DNA of 64,000 bases from Nothopassalora personata (taxonomy: Eukaryota > Ascomycota > Dothideomycetes > Mycosphaerellales > Mycosphaerellaceae). Shown here piece by piece: positions 38,242 through 49,960 of this stretch. The stretch is from the NCBI GenBank assembly GCA_033816765.1, contig CM066289.1, forward strand, positions 3,968,001-4,032,000, in the 5' to 3' direction. Position numbers and translations under genes: made by a program. How positions within the stretch are numbered: the first letter of the stretch is position 1; each line of letters opens with the position of its first letter. The notes beneath the pieces were generated by a model. The model saw only the letters and a list, made by a program, of their open reading frames with translations, was not told where the DNA came from and ran no database searches.

Positions 38242-39744
38242 TAAGTAATAGATAGGTAGGGACTATACTAGGGTAATAAAGGTTACGCCTCCTAACTATT
38301 CTAAGCCCCCTCCTAACTTTAGGCATTTAATAGAGTATAGCCCTTAGGACGTACGGTCTAGCTAAACGGAGAAGGCTACTAGGATATATTAGGTCTTATT
38401 CGGAGAAAGTAAAGCGGAGTAGGCGATCGACTTAGGCGAACTTAACGAGGTATCTACCTATCCTATATAGTCTAATAAAGTAAAAGGGAAGGCACCCGTA
38501 GGCATTCTAAAGAATCCGTACCCGAAGACCCGGTCCTTAGCCTAGGATCTACGAGCCCGAGCTAAGGCTACTAAGAAAGTTCGCCTTTAATTAGAATAGG
38601 AGATCCGGTAAGCTAAGATTAACTAGTAGGATGTTAAAATAATTAACGAAGTTAGTGCTTAGATAAGCGAAACTAAATTATTAGCTAAATCCGGGGTAAC
38701 CCTAGGAAGGGGAAATAATGCCTAAGTAAATAAACTAGGGAACAATACTAATAGAGGACTGCCTAAGGATATGCCTATTAGTCCCGTAAACGCCCCCTTC
38801 GTATAAAGAAAGCGTATATAGAATACTAAGACTATAAGGATTAATAACTACGTCCGATAATATAGTTTAGCTAGTAATAGCCCGGTTATAAAGGAAGAGG
38901 GTATTATCTACTAGATTAATTAGATCCTCTACACGACGTTTCCTAATGTAAATGCCTAGGATTAGTTTTAATATAGTCGCTAGTTCGAGGCTACCCTCTT
39001 CGGTCGCATTACTAACACCCCCGCTCTTTAGGAGAAGCTCGCTATAGTACGACGTCTTATAGGAAAGGACCCTAAGGTTCGTACTAGATAAGTAGTTACC
39101 TATAAAGATAAACCTAAGTATAATAAGGAGGTCTTCCGCGAAGATAGTTAGGCCTAGTATATCGGAGTGTATTTAACTATGCTTTACTCTAAAGGTACGG
39201 TCCCTGCTACTAAGCTATATAAGGACGTTAAGAAAATCGGGCTCTCTAGTGTCCTTAACAACTTTACTATAGTCCCTAGTCCTTAGGTAGTAGCGGAGTT
39301 TAGGATGAATAAGAACTAGATTAGGTGCCTAATTAATAAGGGTTCCGAGGTAAATATTATCGGCTAGAGGAACGCTTATAGGTTTAGGTTACTAGTAATG
39401 TCGAGTACTTAGCTTACCTTTCGAGGTACTAGAGAGCGGGCCTAGTTTAAAGGTGTTATAGGCAATTTGGATGTTTAGGTATTTAGGGTTTACTACTAGG
39501 TAGACATGTTTATCTCCTCGGATCTAAACTTACTAACAATCCTAGGACGTCCGTAGGCCCGTAAGGTGCGGCTTACTGCCCGTAACTGCGATAATAGTTC
39601 GTAGGAGGGGACTATTACTAGCCGTAAAGGTAAAAGTGTTATATTTACTACCCTAGTTAGCTCGGACAGGTGTAAGACCCTTTAAGAACTATTAAAAGCG
39701 TCGGGAAATAGAAGGGTAGGTTAATTTACGGCGCTTAACCTACC
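38242..39744 (+). pseudogene. gag: Decayed gag C-terminal part with protease (element B)
   Basis: Continues the B gag from codon ~478 of the intact protein to its stop, RIPped. The protease active site is now NKGSEVNII near 39335. The frameshift heptamer GGGAAAT is unchanged (39703-39709), and the hairpin downstream still forms, with 10-bp arms at 39715-39724 and 39735-39744. Confidence 0.88.
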
Positions 39745-39905
39745 GGTAACTTACTAAAGCCGGATTTAATAAAATTAGTAAGGTTCTCGTACTGTCTTAG
39801 AGAAACCTTGGACTTTAATTTACCGGTCCCGGGACCGGTAAATAGCTATAGTAAGGAAAACGGATACGACTACGACACGACGTATCTATAGGAAGACACG
39901 ACGTA
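39745..39905 (+). pseudogene. pol: Decayed pol start (element B)
   Basis: First about 55 codons of B pol up to the insertion of chromovirus D. It includes the 26-bp palindrome (39818-39843) in perfect form, and a short local duplication of GACACGACGTATCTATAGG just before the insertion point. Confidence 0.85.
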
Positions 39906-40101
39906 TGTAAGGGGCAGCCTAGTAGCTAACCCTTACATGTGGCCTTATATGTAACATACGGTCGCGACCGGCTACTAAGCCGCACGTGACACGTATATGT
40001 ACACCTTACGACGCGCAATGCGTCTTAAACAAAAGGCAAGAATTAGTTCTTCTACGACTAGTAGGTCGTAGGCGTGCTATATATTGCGACATCCCTTAAC
40101 A
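39906..40101 (+). repeat. 5' LTR of chromovirus D
   Basis: 196 bp, TGTAAGGGGC to CTTAACA. It matches 46397-46592 and the D' LTR at 54681-54876 with RIP-type differences. It holds GCACGTGACACG and a long inverted motif GGTCGCGACCGG. Confidence 0.88.
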
Positions 40102-40389
40102 GTTCTAATTCTTCCCTTCGTTACAATCTATATACGCTATAGAGTCCGAACGCGACGATAGTAGCGCTACGCCTACGGCTCCCCTAAGCCCTAGGGCCTA
40201 GCAATAAGCGAGGCGTGTAGCCTTAGTCGTAAGGAGGGATGCCCTTCGGGTAGAGGTTAAGGAGAAGGGGATATAGAGGGAGATTGAATAGTTAGAGATC
40301 TTACGGGACGTAAGCGTGCCGCCGGCGGACCCTTAGGGCGAATCCGGCGGAGAACTATCCCCTACTCCCCCTCCCCCTCCTCTATCTAT

Positions 40390-41250
40390 AGTAACTAACG
40401 ATAATATCGTAGCTCAAGGCGCAGTCGTATCGTATATAACACGTTTACGTCTTAAAGAACCTACGCCTTTTAGAGGGGACTCGATTAAGAAAGTACGGGT
40501 ATTCCTAAGGGAGCTCTCTCTTATCTTTACCCTCTTAGGCGGTACGTATACGACGAACGAGTTAAAGGTCCTATATAGGGTTATGTACCTAAGCGGAGAG
40601 GCAAGTAAGCGATAGTACGCTAACTATAGCGTCCTTAACCTTAAAGGGTATATATACTAGGACTTTAAGGAGTTCTATCGAGACGTATGCAGTAACCCTA
40701 TAAACCGCGTACTTAACGTAATGTTAGAGTATAAGGCGGTAAAATAGAAGGATAACTAGACAGTACGTTAGTTTACGACTAAGCTAGATATTATAGAGGA
40801 TTAGTTAGGGGACTATACGGAGGCGTAACGCGTGCGACACATGCTCGCTAAGCTTACGCCTAGCCTACGGTCCGTAATCGTTAAGTTTTATAACATCCTA
40901 ATAACTAGAGAGGAACTAGTAATCCTAGCTTTGCGCATTGAAAGCACGGAGCGTAGTAGCGGAGGGCACGACCGCGGGCAGTATAGTCGCCGTAGGCGAG
41001 AGACTAAGGGCGACTAAGGGCGAAGCGATCGTAGCTCGAAGTAGTAGAAGCATAGTTAGGCGTCGCGCGACCCGGGTACGAGTTACTAGCGGGACGCCGG
41101 CGGATCGTCTATAACCTTCGATAGGACTAAAGCGGAGTACTATAGATACTATAAGAAGGGTTACATTAAGACGGATTACCCGAATAGGCACCTATAGAAG
41201 GACCGTAACGCGTAAGCGGTTCGTAGGGTAGACGCTACGAAGGCTCTAAC
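40390..41250 (+). pseudogene. gag: Decayed chromovirus D gag
   Basis: RIPped but readable capsid region (RLKEPTPFRGDSIKK near 40447; LGGTYTTNELKVLY near 40535) and a longer undisturbed stretch at 40832-41017. A zinc knuckle of CCHC type is near 41138-41185, with cysteines replaced by tyrosines through TGC/TGT-to-TAC/TAT change. The leader 40102-40389 contains no gene I can support. Confidence 0.75.
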
Positions 41251-41260
41251 TAAGAAGGGT

Positions 41261-41458
41261 AGCGACTAGGGAAAAGGTAGAGGACTATAAGGGGGTCGCT
41301 CCTAAGTCCGAGTTTTCCTAAAGTCGACCCTTTAAGGCGAGTAGATGTGTGTCTAGCGTAGCGACTAGGGAAAAGGTAGAGGACTATAAGTAGGTTGCTC
41401 CTAAGTCCGAGTTTTCCTAAAGTCGACCCTTTAAGGCGAGTAGATACGTGTCTAGCGC
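41261..41458 (+). repeat. 99-bp tandem duplication in chromovirus D
   Basis: Two copies at 41261-41359 and 41360-41458, period 99 (33 codons, in frame), between the gag zinc knuckle and the protease. They differ at RIP-type and a few other sites. Confidence 0.85.
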
Positions 41459-41459
41459 G

Positions 41460-44400
41460 TCACTTACGAGGCGTAGTCGAGACTCGTAAGGGCTTTCGCG
41501 AGGCTACGTTTCTCCTAGATAACTATACGGATCTTAGCCTAGTGTCGTATAAGTATGTACTCCGACATTAAATGTAACCTATTAATAGGGTAAGGCTACC
41601 GAAGTTAGAGTCGTATACGCATAACCTAGGGTATTACTACGGCGCCTTTACGGTTCGGCTGCGACTCGCTAATAACGCGGGAGTAGAGCGCGTAAGTGAC
41701 GCTATCTACTACGCGGTACCTATAGGTAGGCTATTAGTAATTTTAGGTAGACCCTAGAGGTACCGCAATCGGATCGTAAAGAGCGATTGTAAGGACTAGT
41801 AGTTCTACGGCGCGGAGACGCATACGGTGAAGTAGCGTAGCGTAAGCGAGTTCCTTAAGGATCTCGGCGACTTAGAGTAGGTGTATACTATAAGTGTTCG
41901 TGCGGTTACTATAGCGTCCGACGAAGGAGAAGGCTTAAACTAGCCTAAAGAGTTCGCTAACTTCCGAGATGTGTACGCACCTAATAAGCGTACGAAGCGT
42001 AAGCTACCCGACGGGGTTAAGTATACGATTAATCTCGTTAAAGGAAAAAAACCCCCCTTTAAGCCGCTATACTATTAATCTATTACGGAGTTAGAGGCTT
42101 TAAAGAAGTATATCGCCGAGGCGATAGAGAAGAGCTAGATTAAGCGGTCCGTAAGCGAGGCGGGTGCGCCTATCTTATTCGTACTAAAGAAAGACGGTAC
42201 CCTTAGGCTCTATATAGACTATAGAGGCTTAAATGAGATTATAGTAAAGAACCGATACCCCCTGCCCCTAATTAGCGAGACGCTACATAGGCTGTTAGGT
42301 TCTAGGTTCTTTACTATAATCGATTTAAAGGACGCCTACTATCGTATCCCTATTAAGCGAGGCGATAAGTGGAAGACTACGTTTCGTACGCGATACGGAC
42401 ACTACGAGTACCTAGTAATGCTGTTCGGGTTAACTAACGCACTAGTAACCTTTTAAGGGTATATTAACAAGGCGCTAACCGGCTTAGTTAATAACATTTA
42501 CGTAGTCTACCTAGATGATATCCTCATCTATAGCGGGGCGCGTGAGGCATACGTACGAGCCGTACGCGAAGTGCTTACGAGGCTACGGAAGTTTACTCTA
42601 TTCGTAAACCCTAAGAAGTGTCACTTCTTCTAGGAGAGCGTAGAGTTCCTTAGGTTTATCGTAAGCGCCGTAGGCGTGTCGATAGATAGGAGTAGGGTAG
42701 CCGCTATCGAGGAATAGCCTACGCCTACGAGTTTTTATAAGGTTTAATCCTTCCTAGGATTCTATAACTTCTATAGGCGCTTTATCGAAGGGTACTCGAG
42801 GATTGCGAAGCTATTAATAGACCTACTAAAGGGATATAAGAATAGTAAGAAGCAAGGGCCTCTTATGTAGTCCGCTTACGAGGAGTAAGCGTTCTAACGG
42901 CTAAAAGCTAGGTTCCTCGGAGCACCTATCCTAAGGCACTTCGATCCTTCGTTACGTACGAGGGTTAAGACGGATGCCTTAGGTTTTGCGATTGTAGGCA
43001 TTATCTCTTAGCTATTTAGGACTAAGTAGCATCCAATTGCCTTCTATTCTCGTAAAATGATACCTACCGAGTGCAATTATAAGACCTATAACTAAGAGCT
43101 ACTTACAGTAGTTAAGGCTTTTAAGTATTAGAGGCTATACTTAGAGGGCGTATCGTATACGGTTTAGGTACTAGTCGACTATACGAACCTATAAGGTTTT
43201 ATAATAGTAAAGTAGCTAAATGGGAGGTAAGCTCGATAGGCGACGTTTCTATAATCTTTTAACTTCGTAGTAGAGTATAGGTCGGGGAAGAGTAACCTAG
43301 CCGATGCGCTATCGCGACGTAGTAACTACGTACGCGTAGCGTAGTAGACGTCGAACTTGCTTCCTACGCTATAAAGTAAGCTGTCTTTCTAGAAGGAATC
43401 CCTATTAGGAGAGGACGAGCCTATAGTAAGGCGCGTAACCGCTACCTACGAGAAGATGTAGGATAAGGCGACGACAATAGTACTAGTAGCCTACGAGCCG
43501 TAGGGGACCCGATCGCTACTAGTAAGAGTATGCGCTATAATGATGTAGGGCGGCCTAGGTAAACTACTTACAATACTAATGAAAATCGTGTAGGAGAGAG
43601 ACGATAGGTACGTCGTATACTTATCTTAGGCGCCTAGCGAAGGGGACGCTAAGGACTAGCATGTAAAAGACGGGTTAGTCTATCGCGGGAACGCGATTAT
43701 AGTACCCGAAGACTATATAGTAAGAGCATAGCTACTCTACATGCATTATAACGACCTACTAGTAGGGCACTTTAGTAAGGTAAAGACTAAAGAGCTACTG
43801 CGACGTTATTACTAGTAGGAATTACTAAGTAAGGATGTAAGGGAGTATGTTAGAAACTGTAGGGCTTGTTAGACCTCGAAGGCGAGGCGCTATCGACCCT
43901 ACGGCGAGCTGTAGCTACTACCTAGGCTAGACGGTCCGTAGTAGGAAATTACTATAGATTTTATTACGGACCTACCTCTAAGTACGCGAGCCGGTTACGT
44001 GTATAACGCGATCCTAGTAATAGTCGATCGCTACTTAAAAATGAGCTTATACATCCCGATAACGAAGACTTACATAGCCGTAGAGCTTACGAGGCTCCTA
44101 CGAGACGAAGTCGTGCGACACTATAGTGTCCCGTTAGGTATAGTAAGCGACCGAGGTCCGGTCTTCACTAGTTAGTTTTAGAGTAACTTCTACTTCGAGG
44201 CGCGTGTAAAGCGTAAGCTATCTACGGCCTTTCACCCTTAGACTAACGGCTAAACTAAGAGGGTAAACTAAACCCTCGAATAATACCTTCGTTATTACTA
44301 TAGTAACAATTAAACTAAGTAGGCTAAGTAGCTTATAGTTACTAAATTCGTAGCTAACAACAGTATCTACCTAACACTACGGATGAGTCCGTTCGAGATA

Positions 44401-45006
44401 GCGTACGGTTAGCGACCTAAGATTGCCCCTACACTAACTAGATCTCGAGACGAGACCTAGGGGGGGGAAGTACTAGTAGCGGTAACAGCTACGAGTCGTA
44501 TACGAAAACTACGCGCTATACTCGAGGAGCGATAGAAGGCTGTAGTAGAAAGCTAGGCTCGCTACTATAATAAGACCTACTAAGCTAAGACCTACCGCGT
44601 AGGTAACTTAGTCCTATTATTAACGAAGAACCTTAAGTTAGTAGTGCTAAAGAAGAAGATAGGTCCGAAGTTTATCGGCCTATACCGCATTACGGACGCT
44701 GTTGGTTCGTAGGCGTACCGCCTAGTACTACTAGCCGACTTAAGGCTCTATAACGTCTTCTATGTCTCTCTCCTCGAGCCGTATATCGGTAGCGATAAGG
44801 ATAGACCCGTACCCCCTCTAGCTAATAAGGACGGAGAGTATAAGGTAGAGGTAGTACTAGATAGGCGTAAGCGTAAGGGCAAGCTATAGTATCTAGTCTA
44901 GTAGAAGGACTAGTTAGAGGAGTACAATAGCTAGGAACCGGCGGAGGGCCTCGCGAATGCGGATCGTATAGTAGCCAACTATAAGGCGTTAAGGAGAAGT
45001 AAATGA
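41460..45006 (+). pseudogene. pol: Decayed chromovirus D pol with chromodomain
   Basis: Protease remnant (LLDNYTDLSLVS, about 41512-41548). RT spans about 42060-42640, with YLDDILIYS. RNase H is at about 42960-43230, followed by an HHCC region near 43800-43870. Integrase core: ITIDFITDLPLS near 43955 and SDRGPVFTS near 44150. A GPY-like region lies near 44650-44700. The C-terminal chromodomain (EYKVEVVLDRRKRKGK, about 44838-44886) precedes the stop near 45004. Numerous TAG codons at former Trp/Gln positions make it non-functional. Confidence 0.8.
42680..43970 (+). other. Tract nearly identical to chromovirus C
   Basis: Across this interval D is almost identical to C (33060-34400, inverted), with the few differences mostly of RIP type. 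On either side identity falls to roughly 80% by eye. The overlapping part of D' (50738-51480) is divergent here but almost identical to D immediately afterward. D therefore appears to be a mosaic. Confidence 0.65.
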
Positions 45007-45074
45007 GACTAGTATAGGAGCATAGGAGTACTAGAGCATAAACAAAACTTTTCTTAACTATAAACAAAACAAAA

Positions 45075-46095
45075 GCTGAAGAGTAGCGCGCCTACTAGGG
45101 GCCACGTAGAGTAGTAGTAGGCGAGGAGCCCGCGAGTAGCGTGTAAGGCGAGCGCCTTAGTTGTTATCGTCGCGTAGTAACTTAGGTAGGAATACCTAGT
45201 CGGCGGCAGTAGTATCGATGTTCTACGCCTATAGGAACTAGGACTACGGTTAGTAGGGTACACGTATACGAGGAATATACGACTTACGGCGCGGCCGAGT
45301 TCGAACAGCCTATTAAGGGCGCGGTTCTACTCCTACTAGAGCGCGAGGGCTACGGCGGAGGGGGCGGCGGCAGTAGTAGCGGCGGCGGGGGCACGTATAC
45401 GGGTTTCCCCGGCACGCTTATACTTATAGGCATTAAACTGCCTAATGGCCTATAGAAAGGGTTAGCCGAAGCATAGGAGACGTACTAGAGCCCCCCCCCG
45501 GCGAGTAGTAGTCGACTCGTAGGAGCGAAGTAGCGACTTACCTCCGTAATGTCGTTACCTAGCTAGGCACATAGGCGGATCTACTCTACTAGCTCCTACT
45601 ACTAGAGGTCTGTAGGCGCCTAGCCTATTATAGCCGTAAGGAAGTCGCGCTAGGAGCGCGCGGCGCGTAGGCGGCTTACTAGCGAGGCGATAGCGTAGCT
45701 AGTGTTAGGCGCGTACTTATATCTATTACGCCTATAGCGGCCGTACTTCCTTAGGAGCTCGCCGGTAGTAATACTATTATAGTCATCGGCCTCGTCTAGT
45801 AAGTAGTTAGTATACGAATCGTAGGCGGCGCGCGTAGAGACTTACCCTTAACGAAGTATAGGAGGTACCGTATATATATATTAATCCTCTACGAGAGCTT
45901 AGCGGCGGGCGAGGGCGTTAGTAGCTACGAGGGAGATACTAGTCGCTTACGACCACTAGGCGTTCTAGGTGCGTCGCGTACTAGAGCCGCCTAGCGGCGC
46001 TCGTCTTCTAAGGCGCTAGTAGTGCTATCGCTACTAATGCTACTAGAGGCGGCGGAGCGGCTAGAGAACGGAGGCGAGGAGGGGACGTTAGACAT
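45075..46095 (-). pseudogene. Antisense accessory ORF of chromovirus D
   Basis: On the strand opposite to gag-pol, starting at an ATG at 46095 (MSNVPSS). A frame interrupted only by RIP-type stops contains the YIRYLLYF block (about 45870-45890), TTGELLRKYGRYRRN (about 45725-45770), SRLRAARS (about 45655-45680) and RQFNAYKYKRAGETRIR (about 45405-45455), then a Pro-rich run. The same blocks occur in C (plus strand, 8197-8847) and D'. Product unknown; roughly 330 codons. Some plant Gypsy lineages also carry antisense extra ORFs in this position. Confidence 0.6.
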
Positions 46096-46396
46096 AATAA
46101 TAATAATGCTAGCGAGGCGCTTACGGTACGGGTGCGGTGCGGGTACGTAGTAGTAGTATAACGAAGGTAGTGCGCTAGGGAACGTGCTAGGAGAAAAGGG
46201 CTAGGTTAGGCTAGAGTTTTATACCCCTAACTAGCTACGTCGGTATAGTAACTAAGCCTCACTTACCTATACCTACATAACGATACGTACGTAACCCGCA
46301 TATAGGCCGTATAGTAACTATAATTCTAGAAGTACGTAGAAACCTCTACGTAGTAACTAGCGAGCTAAGGACAGCTCGTACGGGAGGGGAGGCAAT
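46096..46396. other. No gene; region before the D 3' LTR
   Basis: RIPped non-coding sequence upstream (in antisense direction) of the accessory ORF. It may contain that ORF's promoter and the polypurine tract (GGGAGGGGAGG at 46382-46392, close to the LTR). Confidence 0.4.
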
Positions 46397-46592
46397 TGTA
46401 AGGGGTAGCCTAGTGGCTAACCCTTACATGTAGCCTTACATGTAATATACGGTCGCGACCGGCTACTAAGCCGCACGTGACACGTATGCGTACACCTTGC
46501 GACGCGCAATGCGTCTTGAACAAAAGGTAAGAATTAGTTCTTCTACGACTAGTAGGTCGTAGGCGTACTATATATTGCGACATCCCTTAATA
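46397..46592 (+). repeat. 3' LTR of chromovirus D
   Basis: 196 bp; the final CA has become TA. Followed by ACGTA (46593-46597), the target duplication. Confidence 0.87.
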
Positions 46593-49500
46593 ACGTATCT
46601 ATAGGGACCCGGTAAGGCTCTAATGCCTAGCAACCATTTAGCTTACTTATTAGGATTGCTTAGGACTACTAGAGTAAAGGAACGAGTTATAGAAATTAGA
46701 ATAGGCGCGTTTAAGGGAGATTCTATTACTAACGTTTATTTAGTTTAAGGGGATTGGCCCTCCGAGATCCTAAGGCAATCTACATTAAATGCTTAGGCGC
46801 GGAAGTAATAAGTAGGCTAATATATAGCTAACATTAGGATGCCGTAGGTCTTTACGATGTATAAGCGTAAGGCGGATAAGAAGAAGCTAGTAGACGCGAG
46901 CGTTCACGAGCGCCTAGAATCACGAGTTAAGGGAGATATAGAATAGAAGCGTAGGGCGCTATACCTAGAGTCTAAGATACCTAAAGGATAAGGTCCGTTT
47001 AACGGGAAGTACTTAGCTAAGAAATTCTTAAGTATTAAGCGAGGTAGCCAGATTACTCTAGAACGACTTACCTTAATTAAGGTTAGCATTAAGCTATTAC
47101 TAATAGAAAGGGCCTTATTCGATAAGATGCTCTATAACCGGGAGGTAGTCCTCGCTTAGGATTTTAGTTACATAAGGCAAATTAGGCACGACGTTATACT
47201 ACCTTAGAAGATTAAAACGGTTCCTTATAGGCTATAGTAGGCACGCCCTATCCGGTTATACCTAAGTCTTAGGGTAATTGTTAAGCGCATAATTAGAGCC
47301 CGGATTAAGAACAACATCCTAGAATACTTATAAGGGGCATATTCTAATAGCTAGTTCCTAGTTGTAAAGAAGGTTAATGCCTCTAGAAGCGATGTGCTAT
47401 ATCGGTTAATTAATTTAGCTATGCTCCTAAATGAGATTACTATACGCGATACTAACATTCCACCGGACACGGATAGCTTCTTAGAGGATTTTACCGGGTG
47501 CCGAGTCGCTTTACTTATAGACCTGTTTTTAGGTTATAATTAGGTCACTTTAGATAAGTCCTACCGGGACTTAATAGCCTTCATAACCCCTCTTAGCCTA
47601 GTACGCAATACGACTCTACCTTAAGGAGCTACTAATTTAGTTGCTTAGTTCGTGCGTACGGTAATAAAGATTCTACTTAATTATATCTCGCATCGAGCGA
47701 AGCCGTTTCTCGATAACATCGGTATTAAGGGACTAACTAAGGACTATAGGAATATAGAAGTAGAGCCTAGATTAAGGAAATAGGTCGTTAAGCACATCGT
47801 TTCCCTAGATCTAGTTCTTACTAACTTAGAAAGAGCTAGTGCGGTAGTTACTAGAGGCAAATCCTAATAGTTATACGAAAAGCTTAAGATTGTTAGGTAC
47901 GTTACTAGCCCGGATAGTCGTTATCCTAACCTAAAGGTTGTAGCTAAGATCCTAGATTAGCCTACGCCTACCTATATTAAGGAGGTCCGTACCTATATAG
48001 GGCTGTATGTATACTTCCGGATATAGATTCCCTAGTTCGTTATTATCGCTTAACTAATGTATAAGCTACTAAAGAAGGACGCCGAGTTCACCTAGATAGA
48101 AAATAAGTAGTTCTCGAAAGAAGAGGTTGCTAGATATCTTATGTAGGCTCTAGCCTTAGTTACCCTCTACTACTTACCTAGTACTAGGTCGGTCGTATAG
48201 ATTAGGCTATTTACGTTCGAAGTAAAGCACGTTACGGGGACAAGGCACACTAGCCTAGATGCCCTGTCTCGTAGGCCCTCTATACCTTAGGAACCTAGGG
48301 AAGCTAATAAAGACGAAGTCGACTAAATAATTAATAATAAGCTGTTCGGGTACCCGGAGCCGGGCGATACCTATCTAGTTAAAATCTAGAAAACACGACA
48401 TCTCGGGGACTAATACTCTAAAAGCTCTTAGTAGCTTACTTAGGTTATAGAAACTAGGACCCGGTCCGATAGTATTACCCGTACTAAGTACCGGCGGCTA
48501 GTAAAGAAGAGCGTTAACTTCTTTATCCGGGATTAGTTACTATTCTTCTAGAAGCGCCGAGGAGCACCGTTACAACTTATAATTAACGATAATAAGGCTT
48601 AGAAGGAGATCGTTATAGAGTGCTATAAGAGACACGGTTACCGTAGCGCTAAGGTCGTATAAAACCTTATTTCCGATCGGTATTACTAGGACGGGTGCTT
48701 CGCCGATGTCTCTATATAGGTTCGAAGTTATGCTCCTTATAGGTTTCGCGAAGGCAACTAGCGCGCTAGTAAGCTTTACTTATCGACCCCTTAGGTTATT
48801 AGTAAGAAGTAGTACTCGGACCCCGTCTAGGTACATAAAAATAGATACCCTCTAGTTACGCGCGAAGCACTTAGTAACTAGATCGAGGCTAGAGTAACGA
48901 GGGCACCTCCTAGCTCTAGGACGGTTACTAAGTTTCTATATAAGGATGTCTTCTATAGGCACGGCTACTATACTGAAATTATGCTTAATAACGCTACGGT
49001 TTATGTAGCTAAGGTTAAGCGGTCACTTGTAGGACTTAGTATTCGAAGGATCCGAATATTACCGTACTATCCGTAATCTAATGCTCCGGTCGAGGTTAGA
49101 CACCGTCCGATTCTTATAGCGTTAGTAAAGCTTATAAGGAACATATACCGCGGATAGGAGCAATAGGTACCCGCTATGTTATAGGCTAATAGGACTACGA
49201 CCTGTCGTACTACTAGAATAATGCTAGCTTAGGTCCTATATAGCTATCGCACGATTCTACTAATTAAGGTTAAGTACCCGACGTAGGCTAATTATTAATA
49301 GGGATCGGTAAGGACGACTAAGGACCTCCTTACTATACGCGCGCGTTAACTCTAGGCTCGAGACCTTAGTTTAGTAGAGCTACATACTCGGAGGAAGCGA
49401 CTAAGAGAACTTAGTAAGGACTACTTTAATTCTTACCGGAATGTTAACTTTATTAGTTTCTAGAAGGGCGACCTTATTATAAGGTTCGATAAGCTATATA

Positions 49501-49915
49501 AGGATAACTTCTTACGCAAGATCGGTTACCGATAGTAAGGTCTATATCGGGTGTCTAGTGTCTCTAGGGAGTTTAGTACCTATATTCTTAAGGAACTTAA
49601 TAGTACGCTAATAAAGGGTATTTAGGCACGAGAAAACCTTAAGCTAGTTCTAGAGCTTCGCCCGGATAATATAGGAGTACTAGGCTTAGATAATGGGATT
49701 AATCTCGTAATAGGGGAGGGAGAAGTCGCTAATAGCGAAGATAGTAGTAATTCGAACGAGATCGAGCCTATCGCCGACGAAGACGTACTACCCGTAGGAG
49801 TTAACGAAAGGGGATCGGATCCTAAACCGGAATCTAAGAAGCTATAGGTTAGGCCTTATAACCTTTCTATAGCCGAAATTTTACAGTTTAGTAGGATCGA
49901 GGCTAAGAACTAATT
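46593..49915 (+). pseudogene. pol: Decayed pol, main part (element B)
   Basis: Colinear with codons ~70-1273 of the intact pol at 24120-27941, RIPped. RT box reads FLDN near 47707. Near 48190 about 98 codons of RNase H (corresponding to residues ~603-701) are deleted, joining the strand before the first catalytic Asp to WIRLFTFEV. Integrase and GPY regions are present in order and the end matches the intact C-terminus (near 49912). The following 45 bases match the pol-ORF3 spacer before the SINE-like copy begins. Confidence 0.88.
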
Positions 49916-49960
49916 AGTTAGTAATAGCGTACGGAGTTCACTTCCCTTAGACATGTGTTA

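Larger units (their letters stand above)
39901..46597 (+). mobile_element. Chromovirus D (RIPped, complete)
   Basis: 6687-bp LTR retrotransposon (39906-46592) flanked by ACGTA on both sides and inserted in the pol of element B. Order: LTR, gag, protease-RT-RNase H-integrase-chromodomain, antisense ORF, LTR. It is RIPped throughout, though the RT box YLDDILIYS (about 42508-42534) happens to be intact. Related to C, but its LTR and 3' part belong to another subfamily shared with D'. Confidence 0.87.
6124..49960 (+). mobile_element. Old nested Gypsy element B (RIPped)
   Basis: A single old Ty3/Gypsy element of the same family as the intact minus-strand element at 19765-31401, here on the plus strand and heavily RIPped. 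Its pieces are 6124-7584 (leader end and gag N-terminus), 38242-39900 (gag C-terminus and pol start) and 46593-49960 (rest of pol and the start of the pol-ORF3 spacer). They join exactly once the insertions C (7585-38236) and D (39906-46592) are removed. The element is cut at 49960 by a SINE-like retroposon, so its ORF3 region and 3' LTR are absent. Confidence 0.85.

Noticed and set aside
44822..45263. Minus-strand ORFs of 69 and 81 codons at the end of chromovirus D pol
   Set aside because: The 81-codon one overlaps the chromodomain in antisense, and neither contains the conserved antisense blocks found further right.
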